From contig NZ_FOVU01000008.1 of NCBI RefSeq assembly GCF_900115265.1, positions 62,001 through 126,000 of the forward strand: DNA of 64,000 bases. The letters are read 5' to 3'. This stretch comes from Bradyrhizobium sp. Ghvi. GTDB taxonomy: Bacteria > Pseudomonadota > Alphaproteobacteria > Rhizobiales > Xanthobacteraceae. Shown here in pieces: positions 34,152-43,128 of this stretch (position 1 is its first letter; each line of letters opens with the position of its first letter). Under the pieces are notes generated by a model, which worked only from the letters and a program-made list of their open reading frames with translations, did not search any database and was not told the DNA's origin. Made by a program: the position numbers and the translations under genes.

Positions 34152-34220
34152 ATCGCCGGCATCCTGGCCGTCATCGGCGGCCACGACAACAAGCATGAGC
34201 TTGCTGATCAGAAGCGGTAG
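34152..34220 (+). pseudogene. Remnant of an MFS transporter gene, C-terminal end (copy B)
   Basis: The reading frame IAGILAVIGGHDNKHELADQ plus KR and a natural TAG stop begins 8 bp after the E3 stop with no start or upstream part. It is the same transporter tail as at 25873-25941; 43 of 48 bases are identical over the shared core. The gap that follows to 34412 holds no convincing gene. Confidence 0.7.
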
Positions 34221-34412
34221 GAGTCAGCTGCGGGTTATTGATATTCAATGACTTAGCGGTCGCACCTCTGGACTTCTCAAACTGCAGCGGGCGCCGGTTC
34301 GCCCTACGCTTGGAGCGACTCACGCCGCGGCTTAGAGTCTTTTCCGTTCCGATTGATCGGCTCCCCGGGTATCCTATTCTGGCCGAGTCGGCGGAACTTC
34401 TGAAGTTGATAG

Positions 34413-35198
34413 ATGGCTGCATGGAGAGCGGAGATGGGCCGGCTCGATAAGCAGATGGAGCCCTTCCACCCTGCCGCTCATCTGACGACGGCGGATCGCG
34501 AGAATCTAGAGCTAGAGCAAGTCGACACGGAATCATTCGTTGATGCGGCCCGAGGGGAAGCCGCCTCGTCGCCCGCGCATTTTGGGTCGGGCCGGGCGGC
34601 GACCGGCGTAACGGGCTCGACCAATTGGCGCGATCGAGCACGTCGCATCTGGCGGCGCCATCTCCAGCGCGATCAACTCCCCCGGACGACCGGAGGGTCG
34701 ATGGGAAACTTCGAGCGGTGGTCGATCGCACTGCTGAGCGTCGGCTTCGTCGTGAGTTGCGTTTGCGCGATCATGGTCTTCATGCAGGTCAATGCGCACA
34801 AATTGGAGATCGCAACACTGCAACGTGACATCATCGCGCTCAAGCTACACGTAGCCAGGCTCGATCAGATCGCAAGCGCCAATGAGATGCGTGAAAAGGC
34901 AAGCAGTGGAACGCCCAAGGCGCCGTCGGAGACCCTACCCGACCAGGCTCCGCTCATCCTGTCACGTGAAGAGATTCAGCTTGTCCGAGACTATATCAAG
35001 CCTGCACCAGTTGCTGGCCCCGCGACTGAGACGATAAAGGTCGGCGATCCCGTCGTGGGAGAAACCGTTGCCTTTCCCTCTCCGATCACGGAGAAGGTGC
35101 GGAAACTGCTCGGCGCACGATTTACCGTTCGCAATGGCGTTGTTGTCATCGTCCGCAGTGGCAGCCGTCACGCTGATGCTGTGATTGGGCCAAATTGA
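34413..35198 (+). CDS. Hypothetical single-pass membrane protein
   Basis: 261 aa with one transmembrane helix at about residues 103-125 (IALLSVGFVVSCVCAIMVF), followed by a coiled-coil-like stretch (NAHKLEIATLQRDIIALKLHVARL) and a periplasmic or cytoplasmic C-domain with a short beta-rich end (RFTVRNGVVVIVRSG). The N-terminal 95 residues are charged. The start is uncertain: ATG 34413 gives the longest frame, while ATG 34701 has GGAGGG just upstream and would give a protein beginning directly before the helix. It converges with the Tad genes. No family recognised. Confidence 0.6.
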   Translation: MAAWRAEMGRLDKQMEPFHPAAHLTTADRENLELEQVDTESFVDAARGEAASSPAHFGSGRAATGVTGSTNWRDRARRIWRRHLQRDQLPRTTGGSMGNFERWSIALLSVGFVVSCVCAIMVFMQVNAHKLEIATLQRDIIALKLHVARLDQIASANEMREKASSGTPKAPSETLPDQAPLILSREEIQLVRDYIKPAPVAGPATETIKVGDPVVGETVAFPSPITEKVRKLLGARFTVRNGVVVIVRSGSRHADAVIGPN

Positions 35199-35235
35199 CG
35201 AGAGTTGGCCGTGATCGCAGCAGCCGATCGACCAC

Positions 35236-35772
35236 TTAAGGCTGGTTGTTTGGCGGTCTTTCAATGAACCGCCGGCTGCCGTTGAGAAGCTCTAGGTTAT
35301 TGGCAATGACCGGGTTGCCTGGATCGAGCGAATAAGCTTTCTCGAACTTTCGGCGCGCCGCACTCAGATTGCCGCGCAGCATGTACGAATATCCCTGATC
35401 GTTCAGGATCTGCACAGTCTCGCCTCCCAGGCGGATCGCCTGAGCATAAGCCTGGTCGGCAAGGTCGAAGCGGCGCAGCTTGTCGTAGCTTGCGGCGAGC
35501 CCAATCCAGGCCGTGACGTCCTTGGGTGATTTCTCGACGGCATCCTTGAAATAGCGCTGTGAGATTCCGTAACTGCCGCGATTGTAATGCTCCAGGCCCA
35601 GCCGCACAGGCTCGTCCGAGGGGTAGTACTTGACGTCGGTCGGCTCCTGCACGGGGTCGCCGCCCGGCGGATCGACGGGAGCCACGATGGCGGCTTCCCT
35701 CGTGGTGTAGTCACATCCCGCAAGGCCTGGCGCCAACCAGCAGCAGGCTAGCATTACAATGGCACGTCGCAT
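35236..35772 (-). CDS. tadD: TadD-like tetratricopeptide lipoprotein
   Basis: 178 aa. A lipoprotein signal peptide with lipobox LAGC (Cys about residue 20) is followed by TPR repeats: GLEHYNRGSYGISQRYFKDA, AWIGLAASYDKLRRFDLADQ and DQGYSYMLRGNLSAARRKFE. TadD is the outer-membrane pilotin-like assembly factor of the Tad secretin. It is the last gene of the cpaC unit, 82 bp after the small lipoprotein gene. Confidence 0.85.
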   Translation of the reverse strand: MRRAIVMLACCWLAPGLAGCDYTTREAAIVAPVDPPGGDPVQEPTDVKYYPSDEPVRLGLEHYNRGSYGISQRYFKDAVEKSPKDVTAWIGLAASYDKLRRFDLADQAYAQAIRLGGETVQILNDQGYSYMLRGNLSAARRKFEKAYSLDPGNPVIANNLELLNGSRRFIERPPNNQP

Positions 35773-35854
35773 AACCCTTGTCCCCCGCCCGGTTCAGCGC
35801 ATTCACTGCACCAAGCGCAAATACCCGTGGCTCAACTCACTTACCAAAAAACCA

Positions 35855-36259
35855 CTACCTACTTCCTGGCGCTGGCCCGCCGACCGGCACTGAGATTCCC
35901 GACGATGTTCCCGCCCCCAATCCTTCCACGCTGATGTTCTGGGTTGGAGCAGTCCGCACGCCCATCTGTTTCGTCGGATCGCCGTTGTCGGGAAGCTGAT
36001 CCACAGGCTGTTTCGTGTTGCCATAGCGCGTCACGGCGGCGCCCACACGTCGCGCATCGTATGCGATCCGGCGATCACCGACGTATCGCGGCCATGGATG
36101 GATCGTGTGGGTGACGGCGTTGACCTGCTTGGCATCGCCGGCGGTCATCGTAATGGTGTCGGAACGCTGGAAATAGCGGTCCACCTCATCATGACCGGCG
36201 AGACCATAACACCCCCCAAGGAGGAAGGGCGCGAACAGAGCCAGATACCTTATGGTCAT
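35855..36259 (-). CDS. Small Tad-locus lipoprotein
   Basis: 134 aa with a lipoprotein signal (FLLGGCYGLAG, Cys near residue 17). The mature part is polar and Pro/Gly-rich with no recognised domain. It occupies the position between secretin and TadD in which CpaD-type or other secretin-associated lipoproteins are found, but I do not see the CpaD pattern. It starts 12 bp after the cpaC stop, so it is in the same transcript. Confidence 0.75.
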   Translation of the reverse strand: MTIRYLALFAPFLLGGCYGLAGHDEVDRYFQRSDTITMTAGDAKQVNAVTHTIHPWPRYVGDRRIAYDARRVGAAVTRYGNTKQPVDQLPDNGDPTKQMGVRTAPTQNISVEGLGAGTSSGISVPVGGPAPGSR

Positions 36260-36271
36260 CTCTCGCTTCCT

Positions 36272-37894
36272 CTAGTTGAGGGTTTTCACGACCGGCTGAT
36301 CGACAGCAGCGGCCGGAGCCACGACGGGCGCTCGGACTTCAGGAGCGATGATGTGGCCGTAGGGACCCTTCACCTCGCCACCGGAATTGACGTAGTCATT
36401 GTAACGTTTGCGAACTTCCATCTGGCCGTTGAGGAAGAAGTCGACATCGTTCGCCGGCAGGCGGGAATCGAGCGGCGACGCCAATTGCTGACCGGGGGCC
36501 GCCGGCGCGACCAGGTGCGGCGTCACGATGATCACCAGATCCGTTTCCTCCTGCTGGTACGACTTGCTGCTGAACAAGGTCCCAAGCACGGGCACCGAGC
36601 CGATCCAGGGCAATTGCGAAACGTCCTGGCGATTGCGGGTCTGGAGCAGGCCGGCGACTGCAAAGCTCTGGCCGTCGCGCAACTCCACCGTCGTTCGCGC
36701 ATCGCGTCGGGTGAGGGCCGGAACGGTCGTGCCCTGGATGGTAATCGCATTGGTGAAATCAAGCTCGCTCACGGATGGCTCGACCCGAAGATTGATCACG
36801 CCGCGCGAGAGCACGGTGGGGACGAAGGAGAGCTCAACACCGAACTTCTTGTAATCGATCGTGATGGTGGGAAAACCGTTCGTCGTCTGGGTCGGTATCG
36901 GCACTGGAAACTCGCCGCCGGCCAGGAAGCGGGCTGCATCACCGGAAAGCGTCGTCAAGTTAGGCTCCGCCAGCCGGCGAGCCAATCCCTTCGTTTCTAG
37001 CGCCGAGATCAACAAGTCCACCGAGCCGCCGTTGCTGGTTCGGATGATGCTGGTCAACAAGCTTCCGAACGGGACAGGAGCCACACCGCCCGCAGTGCCA
37101 ACAAGCGTATTCAATGTACCGAGCAATGGGATAGAGCCAGCCGGCGGGCCCACGTTTGGCATCGCCACTCGGCCGCTATTCGGGTTGATCGAATTCGACC
37201 CGCCGAGGCCAGTATTACCAATATTCGATCCGCTGGCGTTCGCGGCATAAAGGTTCATACCAAGGTCGCGGCCAGCCTGCCTGAAAACCTCGAGAAAGCG
37301 CACCTCCAGCATCACCTGCTGCGGGGCCGCGACGCTCATCGCGTTGACGACCGTGCCCCCTTTCGCGACCGTGCTGGTGGCGATCGCCATGGCCCGCTCG
37401 GCCGTAACCGCATCGGCGGCCGTTCCGCTGAGCACCACCTGGCCCTCGGATGCCGAGACGCGGATCCCCTGCCCGCCAGTGCTGCTGCGAATGTTCTGCT
37501 GGAGATTGCCGGTATCGATCACGACCTCGACGTCGAGGATGCCGATCTGCTTCATCGAGGAGTCGAGAAGGATGACATTCGTGGTGCCGGTCTGCTTGCC
37601 CTGGACGTAGATGAGGTGATCGCTCAGCGACTTCACATCGACGATGTCAGACGAGCCCGCCACGATCGTCGCAAAGGGTGTGTCGACCTTGAAGGTGCGC
37701 GACTTGTTGACGACGACCTTGACCCGCTGGACGTCGTTCATTTCGCTGACGAAGACGCCGCCCGAGGAGCCCCGCCGGTCCGCAGCCGCCGCAGGATCCG
37801 CGAACCCATACGAGGCGAGCGCCACCGCCAGCCCCATCGCACCGAAGGCGAGAAGCCGCCCTACCTTCTTACCCGAAACGCGATGACCACCCAT
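36272..37894 (-). CDS. cpaC: CpaC/RcpA, outer-membrane secretin of the Tad pilus
   Basis: 540 aa. Signal peptide (LAFGAMGLAVALASYGFADPAAA), N-terminal pilus-assembly domain (KVVVNKSRTFKVDTPFATI), a BON-like region (SEGQVVLSGTAADAVTAERA, residues 150-170) and the C-terminal secretin domain with VEVRFLEVFRQ-type and VPVLGTLFSSKSYQQEETDL segments. It forms the outer-membrane pore. In most Tad loci cpaC sits between cpaB and cpaE; here it lies in a separate unit beyond a 415-bp gap. Confidence 0.93.
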   Translation of the reverse strand: MGGHRVSGKKVGRLLAFGAMGLAVALASYGFADPAAAADRRGSSGGVFVSEMNDVQRVKVVVNKSRTFKVDTPFATIVAGSSDIVDVKSLSDHLIYVQGKQTGTTNVILLDSSMKQIGILDVEVVIDTGNLQQNIRSSTGGQGIRVSASEGQVVLSGTAADAVTAERAMAIATSTVAKGGTVVNAMSVAAPQQVMLEVRFLEVFRQAGRDLGMNLYAANASGSNIGNTGLGGSNSINPNSGRVAMPNVGPPAGSIPLLGTLNTLVGTAGGVAPVPFGSLLTSIIRTSNGGSVDLLISALETKGLARRLAEPNLTTLSGDAARFLAGGEFPVPIPTQTTNGFPTITIDYKKFGVELSFVPTVLSRGVINLRVEPSVSELDFTNAITIQGTTVPALTRRDARTTVELRDGQSFAVAGLLQTRNRQDVSQLPWIGSVPVLGTLFSSKSYQQEETDLVIIVTPHLVAPAAPGQQLASPLDSRLPANDVDFFLNGQMEVRKRYNDYVNSGGEVKGPYGHIIAPEVRAPVVAPAAAVDQPVVKTLN

Positions 37895-38309
37895 TCGAGT
37901 CCCCCACTGTGATCCGCGGCTATCCCCGCAAATCTACGTGCTCGATGTCCCCAACAATTCTCCTCTGCGTATCACGACGCAGAGTTTACAAGCTGTCCCA
38001 CTACAATTCGTTACTTACATGCTTCCAAGATCATCGTCCCTCAAACAGCCTTCTTGCAAGAAGAGACGCTGACTGAACGCTCTCAAACGGCACAGAAAAC
38101 TTGGCAATGTTGCCAGCAAGCATCATTTCCTCTGCTTCCATCGTCGAATGTCGCTGGCTCGCCCACATGGTGATGTCCACGGACGCGCCAACGCGGACCG
38201 GCGCAGCCGCGAGGCGATCGGGTAAACGTAAGGTATGCTGCCATATTCAGGGTGAGTCGGGCCAAGCCCATTGAGGCCGGTCGGGTGCTCATTGGCTGAT
38301 CCCGGGGTA
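37895..38309. other. Intergenic stretch between the two Tad units
   Basis: 415 bp without a convincing gene in either strand; the short open frames do not look coding. It should contain the promoter for cpaC-lipoprotein-tadD (reading leftward) and the end of the main tad transcript. I see no T-rich intrinsic terminator and no clear repeat. Confidence 0.6.
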
Positions 38310-38726
38310 CTAAAAGGGAATGCTCGTGGAGGCGCTCGGCGCATTCAATTTTGTGCCCCATATCGGCATCAGCATTTTAAAGGCTGTTTGAGAAGCTGTA
38401 ATGGTCAGATTGCTGGGGCTGGATCCTGCGGTCATTGTCGGCGTGAGGCCGCCGAAATACAGGAAAGGCGCAATATTCTTCCTCTGTGCGACAGGCAGGT
38501 AGGTGTTGATATCGATACAACCGGAGGGTGATGTGTTGTTGGTCACATCAGGTGTGTAGCACCTGATCATCGTTGCCCGGGCGCCCGCGCTCGCGAGTGT
38601 CCGCAGGGATTGTATGGTAATCGCATAGCGTCCGACATCGAAGATTGCGAATATCAATGTGAAAAGCGCTGTGAAGACGAGGACGAATTCGAACGCCGCG
38701 ACACCGCGATTGTCGAGCTTTCTCAT
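38310..38726 (-). CDS. TadE-like minor pseudopilin
   Basis: 138 aa. N-terminal pseudopilin region DNRGVAAFEFVLVFTALF with the processing glycine and the conserved Glu at +5, followed by a hydrophobic helix to about residue 32 and a short polar domain with a Cys pair. TadE proteins are processed by the Tad prepilin peptidase and prime pilus assembly. The start overlaps the TadG stop by one base (TGATG), so they are translationally coupled. It is the last gene of the main tad operon. Confidence 0.88.
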   Translation of the reverse strand: MRKLDNRGVAAFEFVLVFTALFTLIFAIFDVGRYAITIQSLRTLASAGARATMIRCYTPDVTNNTSPSGCIDINTYLPVAQRKNIAPFLYFGGLTPTMTAGSSPSNLTITASQTAFKMLMPIWGTKLNAPSASTSIPF

Positions 38727-40141
38727 CACAGCACCAAACCGACAACCTGGGTGTAAGCGACGGGACCACACCCTTGCGTGCTCAGGAAGCCGCCCCCGCT
38801 CATGGTGAGTGTTTTGGCGATCACCTCTGAACACGTCGTGTTTGAACTTTGAGTCCCTCCATTCCAGGTCACGTCGACGAACGGGAAATACACCGCCCCG
38901 CCTAATGCGACCGCACCACCGCCGTTGATCGTGACGGCATTGCTGGACTTCGTCGGCGCCTGATCGTCGATCAAAACGCCGTTCAGATCTGCCGAAAACG
39001 TGTTGGTGACGGGAGCAGAGAGAGCAACCGTGCCGCCGCTGATGGAAAGGCTCGAATCTCCCAACAATACCAGGGTCACGCCCAGACCTGTGCCAGCAGG
39101 CGGCCATTTTGTGCAGGCGTTGCAGGTGACCGTTCCGCCATTGATTTTTATTGTCGCATTATAAAAGACGTACGTGCCCGGAGCGAAATCCAACCAGTCT
39201 CCGGTCGTCACCGTCAGGCTTCCATACGCCCCAGTGGCAGGAGGAGCATTCGGGGACGTCGTATAACAAGTCTTGGTGCCGGCGGGCGGCGCTGGCGAGG
39301 TGGGACATGTTACCTTTGTCTTCGGATTGGAACTGCCAGTCCTGCTGTTGAACGATTCGCTGTTCAACTTGCTAAGCGGATTGGTTGCGTTCGGCATAAA
39401 ATAGTTGTGCGTCACAGTGATGTTGCCGCACGTACTGACTGGGGTGCAGCCAGTTTGACCGTAAACCGCCCATCCCGAACCCGTGAAAGTTGGCGTGCTG
39501 GCAAACTGAACGGTGGTGTCCGACATCATCCCGCAGCCAGTTCCGTTGTTGCTGAGGTTGCCACCAAGCTTAAGCGCGCCTGAGTCAGGCCCAAGCGCCA
39601 ACGCACACAGTTTTGTCGGGTTCTGGACCAGAGCAATGGCTTGGGAGGGAATGTTGACCGATTTAACACCCAGCACTCCCGCCAAGTAGGTCGGCTGTTG
39701 CTGGCTGACGATGGCGCGAACGGCATTACCGGTGCCTTTAGGTGGCGTTGTGAATGTGCCCCCATTGTAGTCGCCGACAAAATCGCCGATATCGATCTGC
39801 ACCGCCCGCGAGATCTTGTTCGGAAGGGTCGTCACACAATGGCTCCCGGGATAGGCCGTGTTGTCCTTTGGATTTGAGTTGCAAAATGCATTCTGTGCCG
39901 CGAATTCCTTGCCGCGATAATCCACTGTTTGTGGATCGCAGTTCGACGCGCCGGCAATCGTGCATGCAAGCCGCAAGGCGCCCGAATAGGCTGCCGCATC
40001 GGCGGCGTTCTGCGCGTTCTTCTTGGTGACGTACCAGGATCCGGCCTCGGCCCCAAGCGAGACCACTCCGATGAGCGGCACGAGAGCGATGGCTGTCGCG
40101 AATGCGGTTGAGCCTCGTCGCGAATGGATCAGATCACGCAT
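38726..40141 (-). CDS. TadG-like pilus assembly protein
   Basis: 471 aa from ATG 40141. The N-terminus RRGSTAFATAIALVPLIGV resembles a pseudopilin/TadG leader, followed by SWYVTKKNAQNAADAAAYSGALRLA, the region conserved in TadG (Flp-associated) proteins. The rest is an extracytoplasmic, Gly/Thr/Ser-rich, beta-rich domain with scattered cysteines (likely disulfides) and no von Willebrand A motif. It overlaps the downstream tadE by one base and lies 8 bp after the first tadE. Confidence 0.85.
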   Translation of the reverse strand: MRDLIHSRRGSTAFATAIALVPLIGVVSLGAEAGSWYVTKKNAQNAADAAAYSGALRLACTIAGASNCDPQTVDYRGKEFAAQNAFCNSNPKDNTAYPGSHCVTTLPNKISRAVQIDIGDFVGDYNGGTFTTPPKGTGNAVRAIVSQQQPTYLAGVLGVKSVNIPSQAIALVQNPTKLCALALGPDSGALKLGGNLSNNGTGCGMMSDTTVQFASTPTFTGSGWAVYGQTGCTPVSTCGNITVTHNYFMPNATNPLSKLNSESFNSRTGSSNPKTKVTCPTSPAPPAGTKTCYTTSPNAPPATGAYGSLTVTTGDWLDFAPGTYVFYNATIKINGGTVTCNACTKWPPAGTGLGVTLVLLGDSSLSISGGTVALSAPVTNTFSADLNGVLIDDQAPTKSSNAVTINGGGAVALGGAVYFPFVDVTWNGGTQSSNTTCSEVIAKTLTMSGGGFLSTQGCGPVAYTQVVGLVL

Positions 40142-40149
40142 GGCAACAC

Positions 40150-40587
40150 CTACTGGAAACGTTCTGAATAAAGCAGCGTGTACGTACAAGAGGTGGGACA
40201 AAGCACCGGTCTCCAAAGAGAACCAATCGGAGCCAAAGTGACAGTCGTCGTAAATGTAAAGTATTTCGGTGAGGCAAGATTGCTCGACGAGCAGGCAGCG
40301 CCCGCATCTCCGCATATGACCTGGATGTTGCCGATCGTATAACCGCCGACTGTGTTCTGCAGCCCCGGCCTCCAGGTCACCGTACCGTCGGGGCCGAGCG
40401 GATTGTAGTACTGCAAATATTGGCCGTAGCCGCGCAACGCCGACCACGCGGCGGTAAACTGGAAGCCCGCGGCGGCTACGTCGGCGAGCGGCACAAGCAG
40501 GAACGAAACCAGGAATATGTAAACGATCATGGTCTCAAGCGCGACGGCGCCACGTTGATCCGCGATGAACGACTTATTGCGGCTCAT
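40150..40587 (-). CDS. TadE-like pseudopilin
   Basis: 145 aa. N-terminus SFIADQRGAVALETMIVYIF carries a G/AVALE processing site with Glu at +5 and a hydrophobic helix to about residue 42. The C-terminal part has four cysteines and is beta-rich. It is in the tad operon, 53 bp after the methyltransferase-like gene. Confidence 0.87.
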   Translation of the reverse strand: MSRNKSFIADQRGAVALETMIVYIFLVSFLLVPLADVAAAGFQFTAAWSALRGYGQYLQYYNPLGPDGTVTWRPGLQNTVGGYTIGNIQVICGDAGAACSSSNLASPKYFTFTTTVTLAPIGSLWRPVLCPTSCTYTLLYSERFQ

Positions 40588-40640
40588 GAGTTACCTCGAC
40601 CGATATTCACCGGTCCGGTCATGGACCGGATCAACAACAC

Positions 40641-41288
40641 TCACCAAACGTAAGGGATCACCCTCCAGCGCGAAGCCTCGTAACTCGAATATTCAGGGCA
40701 GTTGCGCCGAAGCAGGTCCTCTTCGTAATGAATTCGGCAAATCTGGACGCCGATATGCAGGACGAGCAGGATCACTGTCAGCGGCGTCAGGCTTCTCAGC
40801 ACCACACCCAACAGCGCGATCTCTTCGGCAAGATAGAGCGGGTGCTTGATCCAGCGGTACGGACCCGTTTGCACGACGTTACGCGCCTGCGGCACCAGAC
40901 TGAACGACCTGCCGAGATGCCTGATGGTGACCAGCATCATGACCATGCCGATCAACACGCAAGCGGTGGACGCCAGATTCGGCAACGCTTTGTCGGTTTC
41001 GCCGAAGAAGGCGATGGTCCATGGCATGTAGGTGCCGACGAACGCTGCGATCCTTGGGAGAAGGCCATTCGCGTGCGCCTTTGCCGGCGGCCGCGTGATG
41101 ATCAACAGCGCCAGCAGCACGTAGAAGACAGCGAGACAGAAACTCGACAGAAGCGACGGCCAGGGATCACCAACCGACGATCCGACCTTGATCGCAACGC
41201 CAAGCGCCAGCAACAAGAACCACATGCCGCCGAACAATTGCATGGTCCGGTCGTAAGGGAAGATTTTTGACAGGGCGACCGTGGTCAT
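40641..41288 (-). CDS. Isoprenylcysteine carboxyl methyltransferase (ICMT)-like membrane protein
   Basis: 215 aa with about five membrane spans. The C-terminal half carries the ICMT/PEMT SAM-binding pattern: QTGPYRWIKHPLYLAEE (near 140-157) and YEEDLLRRNCPEYSSYEASR (near 187-206). Family enzymes methylate carboxyl groups, phospholipids or other small lipophilic acceptors using SAM. It begins 2 bp after the tadC stop and is thus an integral part of the tad operon, which is unusual. Its acceptor is unknown; see findings for the pilin-methylation idea. Confidence 0.88.
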   Translation of the reverse strand: MTTVALSKIFPYDRTMQLFGGMWFLLLALGVAIKVGSSVGDPWPSLLSSFCLAVFYVLLALLIITRPPAKAHANGLLPRIAAFVGTYMPWTIAFFGETDKALPNLASTACVLIGMVMMLVTIRHLGRSFSLVPQARNVVQTGPYRWIKHPLYLAEEIALLGVVLRSLTPLTVILLVLHIGVQICRIHYEEDLLRRNCPEYSSYEASRWRVIPYVW

Positions 41289-41290
41289 GG

Positions 41291-42199
41291 CTACTTACCG
41301 AAGCTGGCGAAGGAGCGCACGAGGTGCAGAATGGGACTTCCGCCCAGAATGACGAACATGGCTGGAAGCAGGAACAGGACCATGGGAATGGTCAGCTTGG
41401 CGCCCAGTTTGTGTGCTCGTTCTTCAAGCTTGGTAATACGTTCTCGGCGGAGATCGACGGCGATACTCCGCAGCGCCTGACCGATCGGCGTCCCGTATTG
41501 CAGGCTTTGAGCGACCATGATTCCGAACCGGCGCAGCCCATCCGACGTAGCTCCCAGCTTCTCGAACGCCTCGCTGCGGCTAGGCAGTACCCGGAGATCA
41601 TCGAGAAGATTCCTCAAGACCCCAGCTATGGAGGGATTGGTCTCGTCCATTTCCTGCGCAACGCGTGCCAGCCCGCTCTCCAGGCCCATTCCCGACTCGC
41701 TGCACACAACAAGCAAATCGATCATATCCGGCGTGCCCAGCCGAATGGCAGCATCAAACCGCCGCTTCAATGCCCCCAGGATCAACCGCGGTCCCACGAT
41801 TCCGACCGCCATGCCGATCAGCGTGAAGACCAGCACGTCCAGCAACGGCTTCCCCAGGAGCTGAGCGCCCCCTCCAGCGATGATCGGGCACAAGAACATG
41901 CTGACTGCCTTGATGCCGATCCAGGTCGGCAGGGCTCGACGATGATTGAAACCGGCTGATTGAAGAATCGCTCGTAGCTGATCCAGATTTTCCTCCGCGT
42001 AGAAGCGGCGGTACCGCATGCCGAGCGACGAAAACCAACCCGTCATGTCTTGGAAGGGCGCCGACCGTCCGGCAACGCCCATAACGGCGTTCGACACCCG
42101 CGTGTCCAAAGCACGAATATGCATTTCGCGGAGGATCAACACGCAGCTCGCGGCACCGGCTGCGAATGCGAGGGCCACCAGACCAATATCAAGCGTCAT
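41291..42199 (-). CDS. tadC: TadC, inner-membrane pilus assembly platform
   Basis: 302 aa from ATG 42199, which overlaps the tadB stop (ATGA). The GspF/TadC domain is visible: RFDAAIRLGTPDMIDLLVV and GMGLESGLARVAQEM near residues 170-205, with several transmembrane helices including a C-terminal one (IPMVLFLLPAMFVIL). It forms the platform with TadB on which CpaF works. Confidence 0.93.
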   Translation of the reverse strand: MTLDIGLVALAFAAGAASCVLILREMHIRALDTRVSNAVMGVAGRSAPFQDMTGWFSSLGMRYRRFYAEENLDQLRAILQSAGFNHRRALPTWIGIKAVSMFLCPIIAGGGAQLLGKPLLDVLVFTLIGMAVGIVGPRLILGALKRRFDAAIRLGTPDMIDLLVVCSESGMGLESGLARVAQEMDETNPSIAGVLRNLLDDLRVLPSRSEAFEKLGATSDGLRRFGIMVAQSLQYGTPIGQALRSIAVDLRRERITKLEERAHKLGAKLTIPMVLFLLPAMFVILGGSPILHLVRSFASFGK

Positions 42200-43128
42200 A
42201 GTGCCGTTTCCCGTCTGACCATCCAACTTATCACCAAGGCCCCGATGAGCACCGAGACCACCGCGTAAGCCAGCAGCTTGTTTCCAACCGGATCAGTGAA
42301 CAACAGATCGACCGTTTGCGGATTGGCTGCGTACAGCGCCCCGCCCCCGAGCAAGGGCGAGATCGTCAGCGCCCGCGAAGAAAAGATCACTTCTCCCGCC
42401 AGCGCCTTGGCCCGCGCGGCCAGTGCAACGCGTTGCCTCACGGTGTCTCCCAGGTTCTGTAAGGTCTCCGCAAGGCTACCACCCGACTTCAACTGAACTG
42501 CAAGGGTCACCGCGAACATCGCATATTCCGCCACCTGCGTTCGCCGATAGACACCTTGGACGGCGTCCTCGGGAGGTCTTCCGAGATTCACCTCGCTGCA
42601 CACGATGGCAAACTGCCCGGCCGTTGGCTGCGGCATGTCGCGCGCGAGGGCGCGAAACGCTTCGTGCACAGGCAGACCCGATCGAACGGTGCTGGTCACG
42701 AGCTGGATCGCATCAGGCAGCTGTCGAAAAAGTTGCCTGGCGAAGCGACGCTGCTGCCATCCAAAGAGGCCGCGCACCACGACTATGGCGGCAATTGCCG
42801 CCGTGACGGACAGGTAGAGAATGGAGAATCCCAGCAGGCGATTGGTGTAGAGGATCGCTGCTGCTGCGATGGCACCCGCAAGCAACACATAGGCTGGATG
42901 CCAGGTGTAAGGTATCTCGCGATTGTAATTGGCCAACCGATGGAGCAACAGCGACGGAGACCCGGCCTCCAACCGGCGAATGGATGGCAGGTTGGCTGGA
43001 TGGGAAGCTGGCAAAGCAACCGCCAGCCGGCGATTGATGCGTCGCTCCCGAGCGTCTAGCCACAACGCAAGGGCTGCTGCGCACATCGCGAGCGCCAGAA
43101 AACACGCGATTACCGACTCCGGCATCAT
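42196..43128 (-). CDS. tadB: TadB, inner-membrane pilus assembly platform
   Basis: 310 aa from ATG 43128, which overlaps the cpaF stop (ATGA). GspF-type domain with RQLPDAIQLVTSTVRSGLPV and VNLGRPPEDAVQGVYRR near residues 145-200, N-terminal helices and two C-terminal helices. Partner of TadC. Confidence 0.93.
   Translation of the reverse strand: MMPESVIACFLALAMCAAALALWLDARERRINRRLAVALPASHPANLPSIRRLEAGSPSLLLHRLANYNREIPYTWHPAYVLLAGAIAAAAILYTNRLLGFSILYLSVTAAIAAIVVVRGLFGWQQRRFARQLFRQLPDAIQLVTSTVRSGLPVHEAFRALARDMPQPTAGQFAIVCSEVNLGRPPEDAVQGVYRRTQVAEYAMFAVTLAVQLKSGGSLAETLQNLGDTVRQRVALAARAKALAGEVIFSSRALTISPLLGGGALYAANPQTVDLLFTDPVGNKLLAYAVVSVLIGALVISWMVRRETAL

Noticed and set aside
34238..34450. 70-codon frame starting at TTG
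   Set aside because: Weak start, overlaps the better frame at 34413, no Shine-Dalgarno and no recognisable pattern.
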